Assembly (NCBI GenBank): GCA_041725895.1
Contig: JBGRQA010000027.1
Span: forward strand, 1-64,000
DNA length: 64,000 nt
From: JBGRQA01 sp041725895
GTDB lineage: Bacteria > Bacteroidota > Bacteroidia > Bacteroidales > Marinifilaceae
Direction of reading: 5' to 3'
Shown: positions 1-9,263 of the stretch, one piece after another
Position numbering within the stretch: the first letter of the stretch is position 1
How the letters are laid out: every line of letters begins with the position of its first letter
Made by a program: the position numbers and the translations under genes
Notes under the pieces: model-generated
Databases searched by the model: none
The model's input: only the letters and a program-made list of their open reading frames with translations
Told to the model about the DNA's origin: nothing

Positions 1-325
<325 letters not shown>

Positions 326-403
326 TTGATGGGAGTCCATCGCTGGTTGACATATCAGTGTTATTTCTACTTTCAGCCATGTCTATAAAAATATTGATGA
401 TTT

Positions 404-514
404 TTAGGTGTCTATTGCAATGGGGTTCCACCTCTTCCCATCCCGAACAGAGAAGTTAAGCCCATTAGCGCCGATGGTACTGCCGAGAGGTGGGAGAGTA
501 GGTCGACGCCAACC
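404..514 (+). rRNA. rrf: 5S ribosomal RNA
   Basis: Contains the universal 5S core (CCCATCCCGAACAGAGAAGT and GCGCCGATGGTACTGC), with ends that pair (TTTAGGTG at the start, CGCCAACC at the end). It is about 111 nt long, the usual length, and lies directly after 23S in the standard order. Boundaries are judged from the closing stem and may be a few bases off. Confidence 0.95.
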
Positions 515-518
515 TTCA

Positions 519-558
519 AGAGAGTTCTGATTTTCGAATCGGAACTCTCTTTTTTTTT
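519..558 (+). terminator. rRNA operon terminator
   Basis: AGAGAGTTC pairs with GAACTCTCT across a loop of about 14 bases and is followed by a run of nine T. It sits just after 5S and is a classic intrinsic terminator for the rrn operon. Confidence 0.93.
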
Positions 559-680
559 GCCTGTATTTTTGTTCTGTTGCTTGTCTTTACCAGAACAGCT
601 CCCCATAGTTAGGTTGCGTAATTCATTTAATCCTTATGGATGAATTATATATTTTTAACCTATAATTTCATAAAACTTTA

Positions 681-709
681 TTTGAAAGTGTTCAGTTTGT
701 ATATCTTTG
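681..709 (+). promoter_or_regulatory. Bacteroidota-type promoter of the porin gene
   Basis: TTTG at 681-684 and TATCTTTG at 702-709 match the -33/-7 pattern TTTG...TAnnTTTG with a 17-base spacer. The -7 box ends only six bases before the ATG at 716, so the mRNA would be almost leaderless if this promoter is used. Confidence 0.6.
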
Positions 710-715
710 TAGGCT

Positions 716-2674
716 ATGAAACAACATCTTATCATTCTTTTATTGATTGTAGTGAATTCGTTAGGCGCTACTGCTCAAAAATTCGATCCTTCTGGAAGTA
801 AATCTCTTGGTAGTCAGGAGAATTTGAAGGGAAAATCAGATAGTTTAGGGTATGGTACTGTGAAGGCCGATGTGAAATCATGGCGGCTGTCATTACAATA
901 CAGTCGGAAGGATTCGGTAGAAGTAGATACGGTTTTTAATGAACTTCAGAACTACAATCCCATTTATAGAAGAAGTGTTTCTAATGGCTACCTGGGTAAT
1001 TTGGGTTCTCCCTATCAGAGCTATGTTTTTAAGGAACGAAAAGGTGAGATGGAATTTCTTTTTTTAAAGCCTTACGAGGCCTATTTAAAACTTCCTAAGG
1101 ATAATGCTTACTACAATACTAAAACTCCTTTTACAAGGCTTTCATATGCTACAGGAGGTCCACGTGGTAGGGCAGAGAATCTATTACGTGTTTTGCATAC
1201 GCAAAATATTACTCCCAACTGGAACTTTGGTGTAAATTATAATTTAATTTCCAGTGATGGCCAGTATCTGAATCAAAAGACCAAGATTTACGATTTTAAT
1301 TTATTTTCCAGCTATGAGAAGAATCGTTATAGTCTGCATTTTTTCCTGAATCAGAATCGGGTTTCAGCAGAGCAAAATGGAGGTATTACCAATGATTCTC
1401 TTGTTCGCGAAGCTAACGAAGAACCGGAAAACATACAGGTTAATTTAACCGATTCCCGATCGAAATTGACGAATTTCAATTTTGCCATGAGCCATAGTTA
1501 TTCTGTTGGACCAGAAAAAACTATAACTACTGAAAAAGATACTGTGGTTTACTATCCCGGTAGAATTATTTATTCATCGGAATATGAATCGGATTCTCAT
1601 AAATTTACTGAAGGTACTATAAACAAGAAGTTTTTTAAGAATTCTTATTTTAGTGAGGAGAATACTCTGGATAAAACCGAGTATTCTAGCTTTAGGAATA
1701 CAGTGCAGTTGGTTCTAAACGAAAACCAAAACAGATGGATTCGATTAGGAGCCCGCGCATTGTTAGGAAATCAAATGATACAATACAACGGACTTTTCAA
1801 TACAAATTCCGGAGACTTGGCAAAACAGGATAAAAACTTCCATAACAATTATGTGTTATTGGGATTGAATAGTCTTTCCGGTGACAAGTTGAACTGGAAG
1901 GCTGAAGCAACCTATTTCTTTGAAGGTTATCGTCAGAAGGATTATAGATTATCTTTCTCTATGACCCGATGGTTTGATCAGGGAAGCAAAACACATGGTT
2001 TAACTACATATGGTTGGGCTGAAACCAAGAGGCCGGATTATTTGTTGAATGAATACAATTCAAATCATTTTAAGTGGAGCAATGATTTTGATTCAACCAG
2101 GGATTTGGTTTTGGGTATAAAGTATCGAAATTTGAAATGGAAACTTGAAATGGGAGCACAGGTGAATCAGGTGAAAAATTACATTTGGTTTAATTCGGAA
2201 GGCCTTCCTGAGCAATCCAGTAAAAATATTAGAGTAATAACCGGATGGTTTAAGAAGGATTTTGTTTTGGGTAACTTTCATCTAAACCAAAAGTTAGTTG
2301 GTCAAAATTGTACAGATAAAAATGTGATTCCCTTACCTGAATTTTCTGTTCATAGCAATAATTATTATCAGAACACCTTTATTAATGGGGCTTTTGAAAT
2401 ACAAACAGGTTTTTCAGTTTTTTACAATACTAAATTTTATGCGCCAGATTTTAACCCGGCAACAGGGCAATTTTTCGTTCAAAACGGCCTAGAATTAGGT
2501 GATTATCCTAAAGTTGACTTGTATTTTAACTTTCGCATTAAAAGAACTCGCTTTTTTGTAATGTATGAACATGCCAATGCAACAATTGGAAGCCGGAATT
2601 ACTTTACAACTCCTCATTATCCATTGAATCCCGCCATGTTAAAGTATGGTTTGGTTTGGACATTTTATAACTAA
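716..2674 (+). CDS. putative outer-membrane porin (DUF4289 / Porin_10 type)
   Basis: A 652-residue secreted protein. Residues 1-20 form a signal peptide (MKQHLIILLLIVV core, cleavage after ATAQ). The rest alternates aromatic and polar residues in the manner of a long beta-barrel and ends in FYN, an aromatic-rich C-terminus like other Bacteroidota barrels. The C-terminal text HYPLNPAMLKYGLVWTFYN is the part I recognise from the family annotated as putative porin. Its role would be passive diffusion across the outer membrane, with substrate unknown. It stands alone after the rRNA operon with its own promoter, and the start at 716 is supported by the signal peptide. Confidence 0.8.
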   Translation: MKQHLIILLLIVVNSLGATAQKFDPSGSKSLGSQENLKGKSDSLGYGTVKADVKSWRLSLQYSRKDSVEVDTVFNELQNYNPIYRRSVSNGYLGNLGSPYQSYVFKERKGEMEFLFLKPYEAYLKLPKDNAYYNTKTPFTRLSYATGGPRGRAENLLRVLHTQNITPNWNFGVNYNLISSDGQYLNQKTKIYDFNLFSSYEKNRYSLHFFLNQNRVSAEQNGGITNDSLVREANEEPENIQVNLTDSRSKLTNFNFAMSHSYSVGPEKTITTEKDTVVYYPGRIIYSSEYESDSHKFTEGTINKKFFKNSYFSEENTLDKTEYSSFRNTVQLVLNENQNRWIRLGARALLGNQMIQYNGLFNTNSGDLAKQDKNFHNNYVLLGLNSLSGDKLNWKAEATYFFEGYRQKDYRLSFSMTRWFDQGSKTHGLTTYGWAETKRPDYLLNEYNSNHFKWSNDFDSTRDLVLGIKYRNLKWKLEMGAQVNQVKNYIWFNSEGLPEQSSKNIRVITGWFKKDFVLGNFHLNQKLVGQNCTDKNVIPLPEFSVHSNNYYQNTFINGAFEIQTGFSVFYNTKFYAPDFNPATGQFFVQNGLELGDYPKVDLYFNFRIKRTRFFVMYEHANATIGSRNYFTTPHYPLNPAMLKYGLVWTFYN

Positions 2675-2751
2675 ACGAATTTCTATTTGAAAGAAAATAG
2701 AATCAAAAAATTCTTGTTCCTGCATCCTATTTTTTTTAATTTAAGTATTAT

Positions 2752-2759
2752 AGGAGGGG
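2752..2759 (+). promoter_or_regulatory. strong Shine-Dalgarno site
   Basis: AGGAGGGG lies six bases before the ATG at 2766. A full anti-16S match is unusual in Bacteroidota, where most genes in this window have none, and it fixes the start of the transglycosylase gene. Confidence 0.7.
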
Positions 2760-2765
2760 AAGGTT

Positions 2766-4205
2766 ATGTCAAACATTAAGTACATAAGGTTAGTTATTCC
2801 GTTGATTTTCATGTTGTTTCTTCAAACTTGTCACCAGAATCGACAAACGGTTCGGGTACGGGAAGAGATTTCTCCCATTGTGGAATTAAAACATGTGAAA
2901 TTGAGAGGAAAAATACGGGTTGTTACAGATTACAACTCGACTAATTATTTCATTTATAAGGGCAAGCCTATGGGGTTTCAGTACGAACTCCTGAAAGAGC
3001 TTGCTGACCATTTGAATGTTAAACTGGAGTTAACGGTCAACAACAATTTAACAGATGCATTTGATGCCCTGGAAAAGGGAAAATGCGATTTGTTGGCAAT
3101 GAATCTGGCCATAACAAAGGAACGTGCCAAGCGATTTACTTTTACAGTGCCTTACAGTCAAACCCGACAGGTTTTGGTACAGAGAAAAACGAATCGAGCC
3201 GATCTTACTTCTGATCTTAACGGAGAGCCTTTGCTTATTCGCAACCAGTTGGATTTGGCCGGAAAAACAATTTATGTGCAAGAAGGGTCTGCCTTCGAAG
3301 AACGCTTGCACAGTCTTTCCAACGAAATTGGTGACACTATTAATATCGTAAACAATGGGAGCTACGAGGTGGAGCAATTTATTTCACTGGTAGCGAAGGG
3401 TGATATTGATTATACAATTGCAGAAGAAAATGTGGCTCTTGTAAATCAGACTTACTATCCGAACCTTGATGTTGAAACAGCAATTAGTTTCCCTCAGAAT
3501 TTGGGGTGGGCTTTGAGAAAGGGCTCTATAAATTTGAAGGAAGACATTGATAAATGGATTACTGAGTTTAAAAAAAGTTCCAAATTCAAAAAGATCTACC
3601 GAAAGTATTTCAGGAATAATCGTTCCGTTCGAATCGTCAATTCGGAATATTTTAGCATCAAAAGTGGAAAAATATCCAGATTTGATCCGATTATTAAAAG
3701 GAAAGCCAATATGATTGGTATGGATTGGCGCTTGTTGGCATCGCTTATCTATCAGGAATCCCGATTTGATCCTAAAGCTGAGTCATGGGTAGGAGCTTTT
3801 GGTTTGATGCAGTTGATGCCTGAAACGGCTTACCTATACGATGTGGACACACTTTCTACACCGGAGCAAAATGTTGAAGCCGGAGTGAAGTACATTGAAT
3901 ATTTGAATAAGCGATTGGATAAAACCTTGAAGGATCAGGCTGCAGATAAGCTACAGTTTATACTTGCTTCTTACAATGTTGGTTTGGGCCATATTTTAGA
4001 TGCAAGGAGATTGGCAGAGAAAAATGGAAAAGATCCCAATAAATGGGCCGGTAATGTGGATTACTATCTGTTGAATAAATCAAAGCCTGAATTCTATAAC
4101 GATCCGGTGGTGCGATATGGATATTGTAGGGGAGAGGAGCCCTTCAACTACGTAAATGATATTTTGGAACGTTACAAGCACTACCAAAATATTCTTACCA
4201 ATTAA
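2766..4205 (+). CDS. mltF: MltF-like membrane-bound lytic murein transglycosylase
   Basis: A 479-residue lipoprotein. The signal peptide ends in lipobox LQTC (Cys22). Residues about 45-285 form a solute-binding-protein family 3 domain (GKIRVVTDYNSTNYF, LEKGKCDLLAMN). Residues about 300-450 form an SLT lysozyme-like domain with the catalytic glutamate in YQESRF (about Glu331) followed by GAFGLMQLMPETA. This is the MltF architecture: the SLT domain cleaves the MurNAc-GlcNAc bond of peptidoglycan to give 1,6-anhydro ends, and the periplasmic-binding domain is regulatory. It is probably anchored in the outer membrane facing the periplasm. Its last 11 bases overlap the convergent NUDIX gene. Confidence 0.85.
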   Translation: MSNIKYIRLVIPLIFMLFLQTCHQNRQTVRVREEISPIVELKHVKLRGKIRVVTDYNSTNYFIYKGKPMGFQYELLKELADHLNVKLELTVNNNLTDAFDALEKGKCDLLAMNLAITKERAKRFTFTVPYSQTRQVLVQRKTNRADLTSDLNGEPLLIRNQLDLAGKTIYVQEGSAFEERLHSLSNEIGDTINIVNNGSYEVEQFISLVAKGDIDYTIAEENVALVNQTYYPNLDVETAISFPQNLGWALRKGSINLKEDIDKWITEFKKSSKFKKIYRKYFRNNRSVRIVNSEYFSIKSGKISRFDPIIKRKANMIGMDWRLLASLIYQESRFDPKAESWVGAFGLMQLMPETAYLYDVDTLSTPEQNVEAGVKYIEYLNKRLDKTLKDQAADKLQFILASYNVGLGHILDARRLAEKNGKDPNKWAGNVDYYLLNKSKPEFYNDPVVRYGYCRGEEPFNYVNDILERYKHYQNILTN

Positions 4206-4887
4206 ATTCCGGTATTTTTTTGAGGATTTCGTGAAATTCACTAATTATCATTGCTGTGGCACCCCATATTTTATTGCCTTCAGCATTGAAATAGGGGGCA
4301 TGAATGGTTAATCCATTTTTGGGGATTTCAAATTCGCTTCTATTTTCTGGACGAAACAATTCTTTGATTGGCGTTTCGATAACTTTTTCGACCTCAAAGG
4401 GACTGGGGTGGAAGATAGGTTGCTTTTTTGAGTAGGCTACCACAGGCAAAACAAAAAAGTTACTTACGGGTATATAAAGCTGAGTAAGTTGCCCCAGAAT
4501 TTTGAGATTATTGGTGCTAATTCCTAACTCTTCCTGTGTTTCTCGGAGTGCTGTCTCGATAAGGGAGGTGTCTGTTTTCTCATATTTCCCGCCGGGAAGA
4601 CTAATTTGACCGCTATGATTGTGGTTTCCCGATGTTCGTTTGATAAAACACAGGTGCAATTTTTCAGCTTTAGGGTACAAGAGCAGAAGTACCCCACTAT
4701 TTAAAGCTTTTGATGGATCACTTTTCTCTAGTGAGTATTGACGAATTGAAGGTGCCATTATCTCTTGTGCAGAAGCACCTGGTAGTTCTTCCTGTAGTTC
4801 CTTGTGAAGTTTTGATATGAAATTTTCGATCCGAGGCAAAGTATCAATAATGCTCATAAATGGTTTAATCAAATTTAGTTTTCTCAC
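4195..4887 (-). CDS. NUDIX hydrolase, CoA pyrophosphatase type
   Basis: 230 residues, or 220 if translation starts at the second Met at 4857; both starts are plausible. The Nudix box is present as GGKYEKTDTS followed by ALRETQEELGIS, with the REtxEE glutamates that bind Mg2+. The fold, length and LPGG/AD-type box resemble the NudL/CoAse group, which cleaves CoA to 3',5'-ADP and phosphopantetheine. Substrate assignment by eye is tentative. The gene is tail-to-tail with the MltF-like gene and overlaps it by 11 bases. A terminator at 4951-4983 separates it from the gatE-gatD operon upstream. Confidence 0.8.
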   Translation of the reverse strand: MRKLNLIKPFMSIIDTLPRIENFISKLHKELQEELPGASAQEIMAPSIRQYSLEKSDPSKALNSGVLLLLYPKAEKLHLCFIKRTSGNHNHSGQISLPGGKYEKTDTSLIETALRETQEELGISTNNLKILGQLTQLYIPVSNFFVLPVVAYSKKQPIFHPSPFEVEKVIETPIKELFRPENRSEFEIPKNGLTIHAPYFNAEGNKIWGATAMIISEFHEILKKIPEFNW

Positions 4888-4950
4888 TTAAATATAGCAA
4901 TAATGTTACTTTGTGCCTGTTAATTTTTTTTGAAATCTGCAATAAATTTA

Positions 4951-4983
4951 AAACGCCCTCCGGAAAGTGGGAGAGCGTTTTAC
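4951..4983 (-). terminator. terminator of the gatE-gatD operon
   Basis: AAAACGCCCTCC pairs imperfectly with GGGAGAGCGTTTT. Read on the minus strand, the 3' arm runs into TTTTAAATTTA. It lies just after the gatD stop codon. Confidence 0.75.
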
Positions 4984-4995
4984 TATTGAGGAATT

Positions 4996-6378
4996 CTATT
5001 TTCTAAAGTTGCGTATAAATTCTTCTACTTCCGGAACACCTCCCTGATACAGAAGGTAACCATTGTAGGGTTCCCTTTTAGTGATCTCATCATTCACCGG
5101 AGTTTGCATCATTTCGACGACCTTTTCTCTTTCATTGGTTTGACCCAATACCCAGCCCAATTTAATATAGGCTGCTTCCGGAAGCATATTGTCCAACGGA
5201 ACTATTCCCATCGACATTAAATCCCTTCCGGTATCGTAAACAAACATGTGAGTGTAGCCCCAAAGGGTTTGTACGGTCATGAATATGTGAACACCTTTTT
5301 CCACAGCCCTTTTTAGTGCAGGGTAAACCGGTTTGTTTACGTGACCGAGTCCGGTGCCGGCAATAATAATTCCCTTGTATCCGCAGTCAACCAATGCATC
5401 TATTACATCGGGCTGCATATTGGGGTAGTAGTATAAAATGGTAACCTTTTCCTCAAAATACGGAAGAATTTTTACGTTCCGATCCTTTCTTCTGGGATTG
5501 TAATTCTTCTTTATGGGGGCGAGTTTGTTACGGGTGATGGTAGCCAGTGGAGTATCTCCCAGTGTACGGAAGGTTGACCGGTAGGAGGAGTGCATTTTTC
5601 GTACCCTGGTTCCCCGGTGAAGAAAGCCATATTCATCCGATGTTGGACCGAACATGCAGACCATTACCTCGGCAATATCTCCGTGTCCTGCAGCATAGGC
5701 CGAGTGCATTAGGTTGAGTGCGGCATCGGAGGAGGGACGGTCAGAGGAACGTTGCGATCCCACCAATACGACAGGAATCGGGAGATTCTGACACATGAAA
5801 GTGAGCGCTGCTGCGGTGTGATGGAGCGTGTCGGTACCATGGGCAATGATGATTCCATCAATGCCATTCTGGATCTCTTTCCCTATAGCTTTGGCAAGAG
5901 CAATGTATTGTTTCGGCCCCATATTCTCGCTAAAAACGGCAAATACCTTTTCTGTGGTCAGGTTGCAAATATCTGCCAGTTCGGGAACGGAACCATAGAG
6001 TTCACCCGGAGAGAATGCAGGAATAACGGCACCTGTCCGGTAGTCCAGCCGGGATGCAATAGTGCCACCGGTTCCAAATAATTTTACCGCAGGCATGCCC
6101 TTTGTATAGGGAAATTCCTTTTCGGGAACTTTATAATTGGCTTTTTTGAAGCCGGTTTCTTTCATTACTTTAATGGTGCCAATATTAATTCCAATATTGT
6201 AACCGGTTGCAATTTTTAGAACGATATGTTGATCATCATCATTCTCCGCACGGGGAAGCACCGTTCCCTCAAAATTCCCCCGAGAGGTTTCAATTTCCGC
6301 TTTTCCCCAAACCCGTACGTTAAATTTCTTAAGAGTTTCCAGTGCCTGGCCTTTGTAGCCTTGAAATATATCTTCCAT
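4996..6378 (-). CDS. gatD: Glu-tRNA(Gln) amidotransferase subunit D (archaeal type)
   Basis: A 460-residue asparaginase-fold protein. Residues about 10-85 form the small beta-rich N-terminal domain typical of GatD rather than of plain asparaginases (VRVWGKAEIETSRGNFEGTV, then HIVLKIATGYNIGI). The asparaginase core begins at FGTGGTIAS (101-109, nucleophile Thr106) and has HGTDTLHH at 180-187 for the second catalytic Thr-Asp pair. GatD frees ammonia from glutamine and passes it to GatE, which amidates Glu on tRNA(Gln). The gatE stop and gatD start overlap as TAATG, so the two are translationally coupled. The pairing with gatE rules out a simple asparaginase. This complex is known mainly from archaea. 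Confidence 0.9.
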   Translation of the reverse strand: MEDIFQGYKGQALETLKKFNVRVWGKAEIETSRGNFEGTVLPRAENDDDQHIVLKIATGYNIGINIGTIKVMKETGFKKANYKVPEKEFPYTKGMPAVKLFGTGGTIASRLDYRTGAVIPAFSPGELYGSVPELADICNLTTEKVFAVFSENMGPKQYIALAKAIGKEIQNGIDGIIIAHGTDTLHHTAAALTFMCQNLPIPVVLVGSQRSSDRPSSDAALNLMHSAYAAGHGDIAEVMVCMFGPTSDEYGFLHRGTRVRKMHSSYRSTFRTLGDTPLATITRNKLAPIKKNYNPRRKDRNVKILPYFEEKVTILYYYPNMQPDVIDALVDCGYKGIIIAGTGLGHVNKPVYPALKRAVEKGVHIFMTVQTLWGYTHMFVYDTGRDLMSMGIVPLDNMLPEAAYIKLGWVLGQTNEREKVVEMMQTPVNDEITKREPYNGYLLYQGGVPEVEEFIRNFRK

Positions 6379-8351
6379 TAGTTGATTCTTTTTTCGATTT
6401 GTTCCCTTAGTTCCTTTAAATCTATATTTCCGATGGCTTGCCGATGCAGCTGTCCCATCAGCCAGGATAAATCCACCCCGTTTTGACTTGACTTTCGGAT
6501 TTCCCTGAATTTTTCAACCAGGTAATCTACCGGAGCCATTAATTCGTCGACGGTACGTTTTCGGAATTTTAGACTGGTTAAAATGGATTGGAAGTCCATA
6601 TTGGGATGTTGATAGAGTACAGGTAGAATGTATTTGGCAATTCCCGGCTCAAGTTGTTGTTCTCGGATGAATTTGAAAAGGCCCACTATAATTCGATAGT
6701 TGAATGGGGGCGGATTTTTTGTTTTTCCCTCCAGGTGCTTGAAATTGTGGCCCAGGAAGCATCCCAAAAATTTGGGAGAGAATTTGTACCGGGTGGCAAT
6801 TTCTTCAATAACCGGCATCAGATTTTTGCTGAGCAAGTAGTTGTGGGTATCCTCCGGAATTCCCCATTCCTTTAACTGTGCGAAGCGAACCGATATATCT
6901 TTTGGTAAGTTTTCACCCAATTGGTTGATGTACTCATCCGAAAGGGGGATGGGAGCCGAATCCGTATCTGGATACATCCGGTCTGCACCGGGAAGCACCC
7001 GCTCGAAGATTGTAATCCCGTTTGTCAATGATTTTCTGGTTTCATTGGGTACTCCTTCAAAGGCCATTGCACATCTTTCCTCAATGGTTTCGATGGCAGT
7101 TGGCATATCCTCTTCCGGGCCCCAAATAATCAATTGGGCATCCTCTTGACGTGCATTCAGGAGGTGTTGCAATTCTTTCCACTGCTTCGATTCAACAACG
7201 GGTTCCAGTTGTTCGCTATGCGCTATATTAGGGTGTTCCAGGCAAGCAATTACTTTTAGTCTTTCGGCCAATTCATCTGCAAATATTTTACCCGGTTGTG
7301 TAAAATGAGACAGCAAGCCATGAAATCCCGGAAGGTTAATACAGACGATCTTGTAATTTTTTTCGTCGCAGGATGCAAGAGGAGGATAGGTGAAATTGAA
7401 CTCACGACTGTCCAGCTCCAGGGAGCGAATGGCCCAACTTTCTTTGGGACGTCTTTTCTTTAATTTTTCCCGGATGGAGAGAAGAGCCCACTGGCGGAAA
7501 GCTTCGTTGTGTGAAAGTTCGGGAATCCATTTGTTGTGGGCTACCCCTTTAATTTCTACACGAGCTCCTCCACGGCAGCTAACGTTCACATCTTCTCTTC
7601 CGGCGCCCATTCCGGTCCGGACCATTCCAGTACTTCGGTTGAGAAAGCGGATGTATTCAGCAGCCTCCTTTAGTTCATCCGGGGTTACCAGTTCGGGGGC
7701 GGTAACAGTTTCGATAAGCGGAGTTCCCAGGCGATCGGTTTTGTACCATCGGTTGTGCCCGATATCGGCCATTTCACGGCAGGAATCTTCCTCAATACTC
7801 AATTGAATCAGGTTGACCTTTTTGTTGCTTAACTGAATTTGTCCGTTGACCCCTAGAATTGCGGTTCGCTGGAATCCGGTGGGAATACTCCCATCCAGGT
7901 ATTGCTTCCTGGTAATGTGAACTTCTCCCACAATATTTAGTTTGCATAGCAAAGAGATTCGTAAGGCTATTTCAAGTGCCTGCGGATTGATTTTGAAGGG
8001 GGGAGTGTCATCAATTTCGTAGGTACACGCCGTCTCATTTTTGATGTGGTAGATAATGTTCTTCTGGGTTTTAAATTCCATCAGGGCTGTTCCGTCGTAT
8101 CCACCCAATTCGCTCATGGCCGGACGCATGTGCCTGACAATTTCGGCGTCGTACTCTTCGTTGGGATTGAATTGACCGCAGGGGCAATGGCAGAAGAGCT
8201 TTTCTTTTGTATCTAATTGCTGATGGACTTCCAGTCCCGATTTGAAGCCGATACGTTCGTAGTCTGCTATTGTGGCCGCTTTTCGGGAAACATAACCGAT
8301 GGCTTTCCGGCTTTCCTCGTAATTGCGGGCTGGAGAGAAATTATTATTCAT
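6378..8351 (-). CDS. gatE: Glu-tRNA(Gln) amidotransferase subunit E (archaeal type)
   Basis: 657 residues from the ATG at 8351. An open frame continues to 8444, but those 31 residues look unrelated to the family. The N-terminal GatB-like kinase/transamidase domain shows GFKSGLEVHQQLDTKEKLFC with Cys-rich CHCPCGQ for zinc. An AspRS-like insertion follows (around DRMYPDTDS and the preceding LIIWGPEED region), and a helical YqeY-like tail ends the chain. The insertion separates GatE from GatB. With GatD it converts misacylated Glu-tRNA(Gln) to Gln-tRNA(Gln) using ATP and GatD-derived ammonia. It is first in the two-gene operon. Confidence 0.9.
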   Translation of the reverse strand: MNNNFSPARNYEESRKAIGYVSRKAATIADYERIGFKSGLEVHQQLDTKEKLFCHCPCGQFNPNEEYDAEIVRHMRPAMSELGGYDGTALMEFKTQKNIIYHIKNETACTYEIDDTPPFKINPQALEIALRISLLCKLNIVGEVHITRKQYLDGSIPTGFQRTAILGVNGQIQLSNKKVNLIQLSIEEDSCREMADIGHNRWYKTDRLGTPLIETVTAPELVTPDELKEAAEYIRFLNRSTGMVRTGMGAGREDVNVSCRGGARVEIKGVAHNKWIPELSHNEAFRQWALLSIREKLKKRRPKESWAIRSLELDSREFNFTYPPLASCDEKNYKIVCINLPGFHGLLSHFTQPGKIFADELAERLKVIACLEHPNIAHSEQLEPVVESKQWKELQHLLNARQEDAQLIIWGPEEDMPTAIETIEERCAMAFEGVPNETRKSLTNGITIFERVLPGADRMYPDTDSAPIPLSDEYINQLGENLPKDISVRFAQLKEWGIPEDTHNYLLSKNLMPVIEEIATRYKFSPKFLGCFLGHNFKHLEGKTKNPPPFNYRIIVGLFKFIREQQLEPGIAKYILPVLYQHPNMDFQSILTSLKFRKRTVDELMAPVDYLVEKFREIRKSSQNGVDLSWLMGQLHRQAIGNIDLKELREQIEKRIN

Positions 8352-8471
8352 AGGATTAGGGTTAGAATGTTCAAAAACCCTAAAATGTACTAATTTGTAA
8401 TGATTTAGATTATGATATAATTCAGGTTCTTCTGTATTCCCCATGGATAAAGAGATAGAATACAGAAAAAA

Positions 8472-8497
8472 AAAGAGCCCCGGGATGGGAGCTCTTT
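8472..8497 (-). terminator. terminator of the DUF2059 gene
   Basis: AAAGAGC pairs with GCTCTTT around a C/G-rich loop. On the minus strand the hairpin is followed by about ten T, so it ends transcription of the gene whose stop is at 8524. Confidence 0.85.
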
Positions 8498-8523
8498 ATC
8501 GATATCGTATATGGGCGTTGATT

Positions 8524-9003
8524 TTACAAGCCGAATGGCATTCTCAATTTATAGCCTTTGTTTTCTATATCGGCTGCTATTTTTTCTCCTATTGTTTTCC
8601 CCCAAAGCATTCCCACCTGCATACTTTCGGTTGCAATGCTGGGGGTTTGTTGTGCAATGTGTTTGCCTGCAGGTGATTCAAAAAATCGAATGTAGGCTTT
8701 AATATCTTCCGGTGTCAGGAATTTTTTATAGATGGGGATAATCATATTGGTGATTTCATCTACCGAAGTATTGAGAAATTCCTGTTCTGCTTTATTCCAA
8801 TACTCTTTGGGAGCATCAGATTCCATTTTTTTGAATTGAGCGAATACCGCCTTAATATTTTTCTTATAGGAGGTTTCGGTACCATTTATCTTGAAAAGGT
8901 AACGAATGTCTCTGGTGAATTCATCTTCGGGGTCGGAGTTGCCGGCGCTGAGCTGACAAGCAAAAAGAAGAAGAAAGCAAATAGTGGTAATGGTTTGTTT
9001 CAT
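8524..9003 (-). CDS. DUF2059 domain protein, exported
   Basis: 159 residues with a signal peptide (MKQTITTICFLLLFACQLSAG; the Cys may be coincidental rather than a lipobox). The middle region IPIYKKFLTPEDIKAYIRFF followed by ESPAGKHIAQQTP is the recognisable DUF2059 core, a helical periplasmic domain of unknown role. It is a single gene with its own terminator, convergent with nothing and upstream of gatE on the same strand. No function can be assigned. Confidence 0.75.
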   Translation of the reverse strand: MKQTITTICFLLLFACQLSAGNSDPEDEFTRDIRYLFKINGTETSYKKNIKAVFAQFKKMESDAPKEYWNKAEQEFLNTSVDEITNMIIPIYKKFLTPEDIKAYIRFFESPAGKHIAQQTPSIATESMQVGMLWGKTIGEKIAADIENKGYKLRMPFGL

Positions 9004-9176
9004 TGTTTTGGGTTTTGGTACGATGGTTTCTCTTAATTTATTCCTGGTGGGGAATAATTATGAGCACATGAAAATAGTCATTTTTTTTATCGATATGATT
9101 TTTCGTAGAGAAATAAAGACGATGAATACTACTTGCAGGTAGAATTCCTGTACTTTTTAACTAAAAACAAAGATAT

Positions 9177-9208
9177 TTTAATCAAAAACGTTCCGAAAGG
9201 TATGTTTG
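9177..9208 (+). promoter_or_regulatory. promoter upstream of the array-associated protein
   Basis: TATGTTTG at 9201-9208 fits the -7 box. TTTA at 9177-9180, 20 bases upstream, is a near match to the -33 box. It gives a leader of about 50 bases before the ATG at 9264. Confidence 0.5.
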
Positions 9209-9263
9209 TAGTTGATTCAATGAAGAATAAGTACTTGTACCACTCTTGATTAATTCTACAAAT

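Noticed and set aside
412..606. 64-residue open frame on the minus strand
   Set aside because: It lies across the 5S gene and the rRNA terminator.
4996..6378. Plain L-asparaginase
   Set aside because: The N-terminal GatD domain and the overlapping gatE gene make GatD the better call.
8352..8444. N-terminal extension of gatE
   Set aside because: The 31 extra residues resemble no GatE and the internal ATG at 8351 fits the family start.
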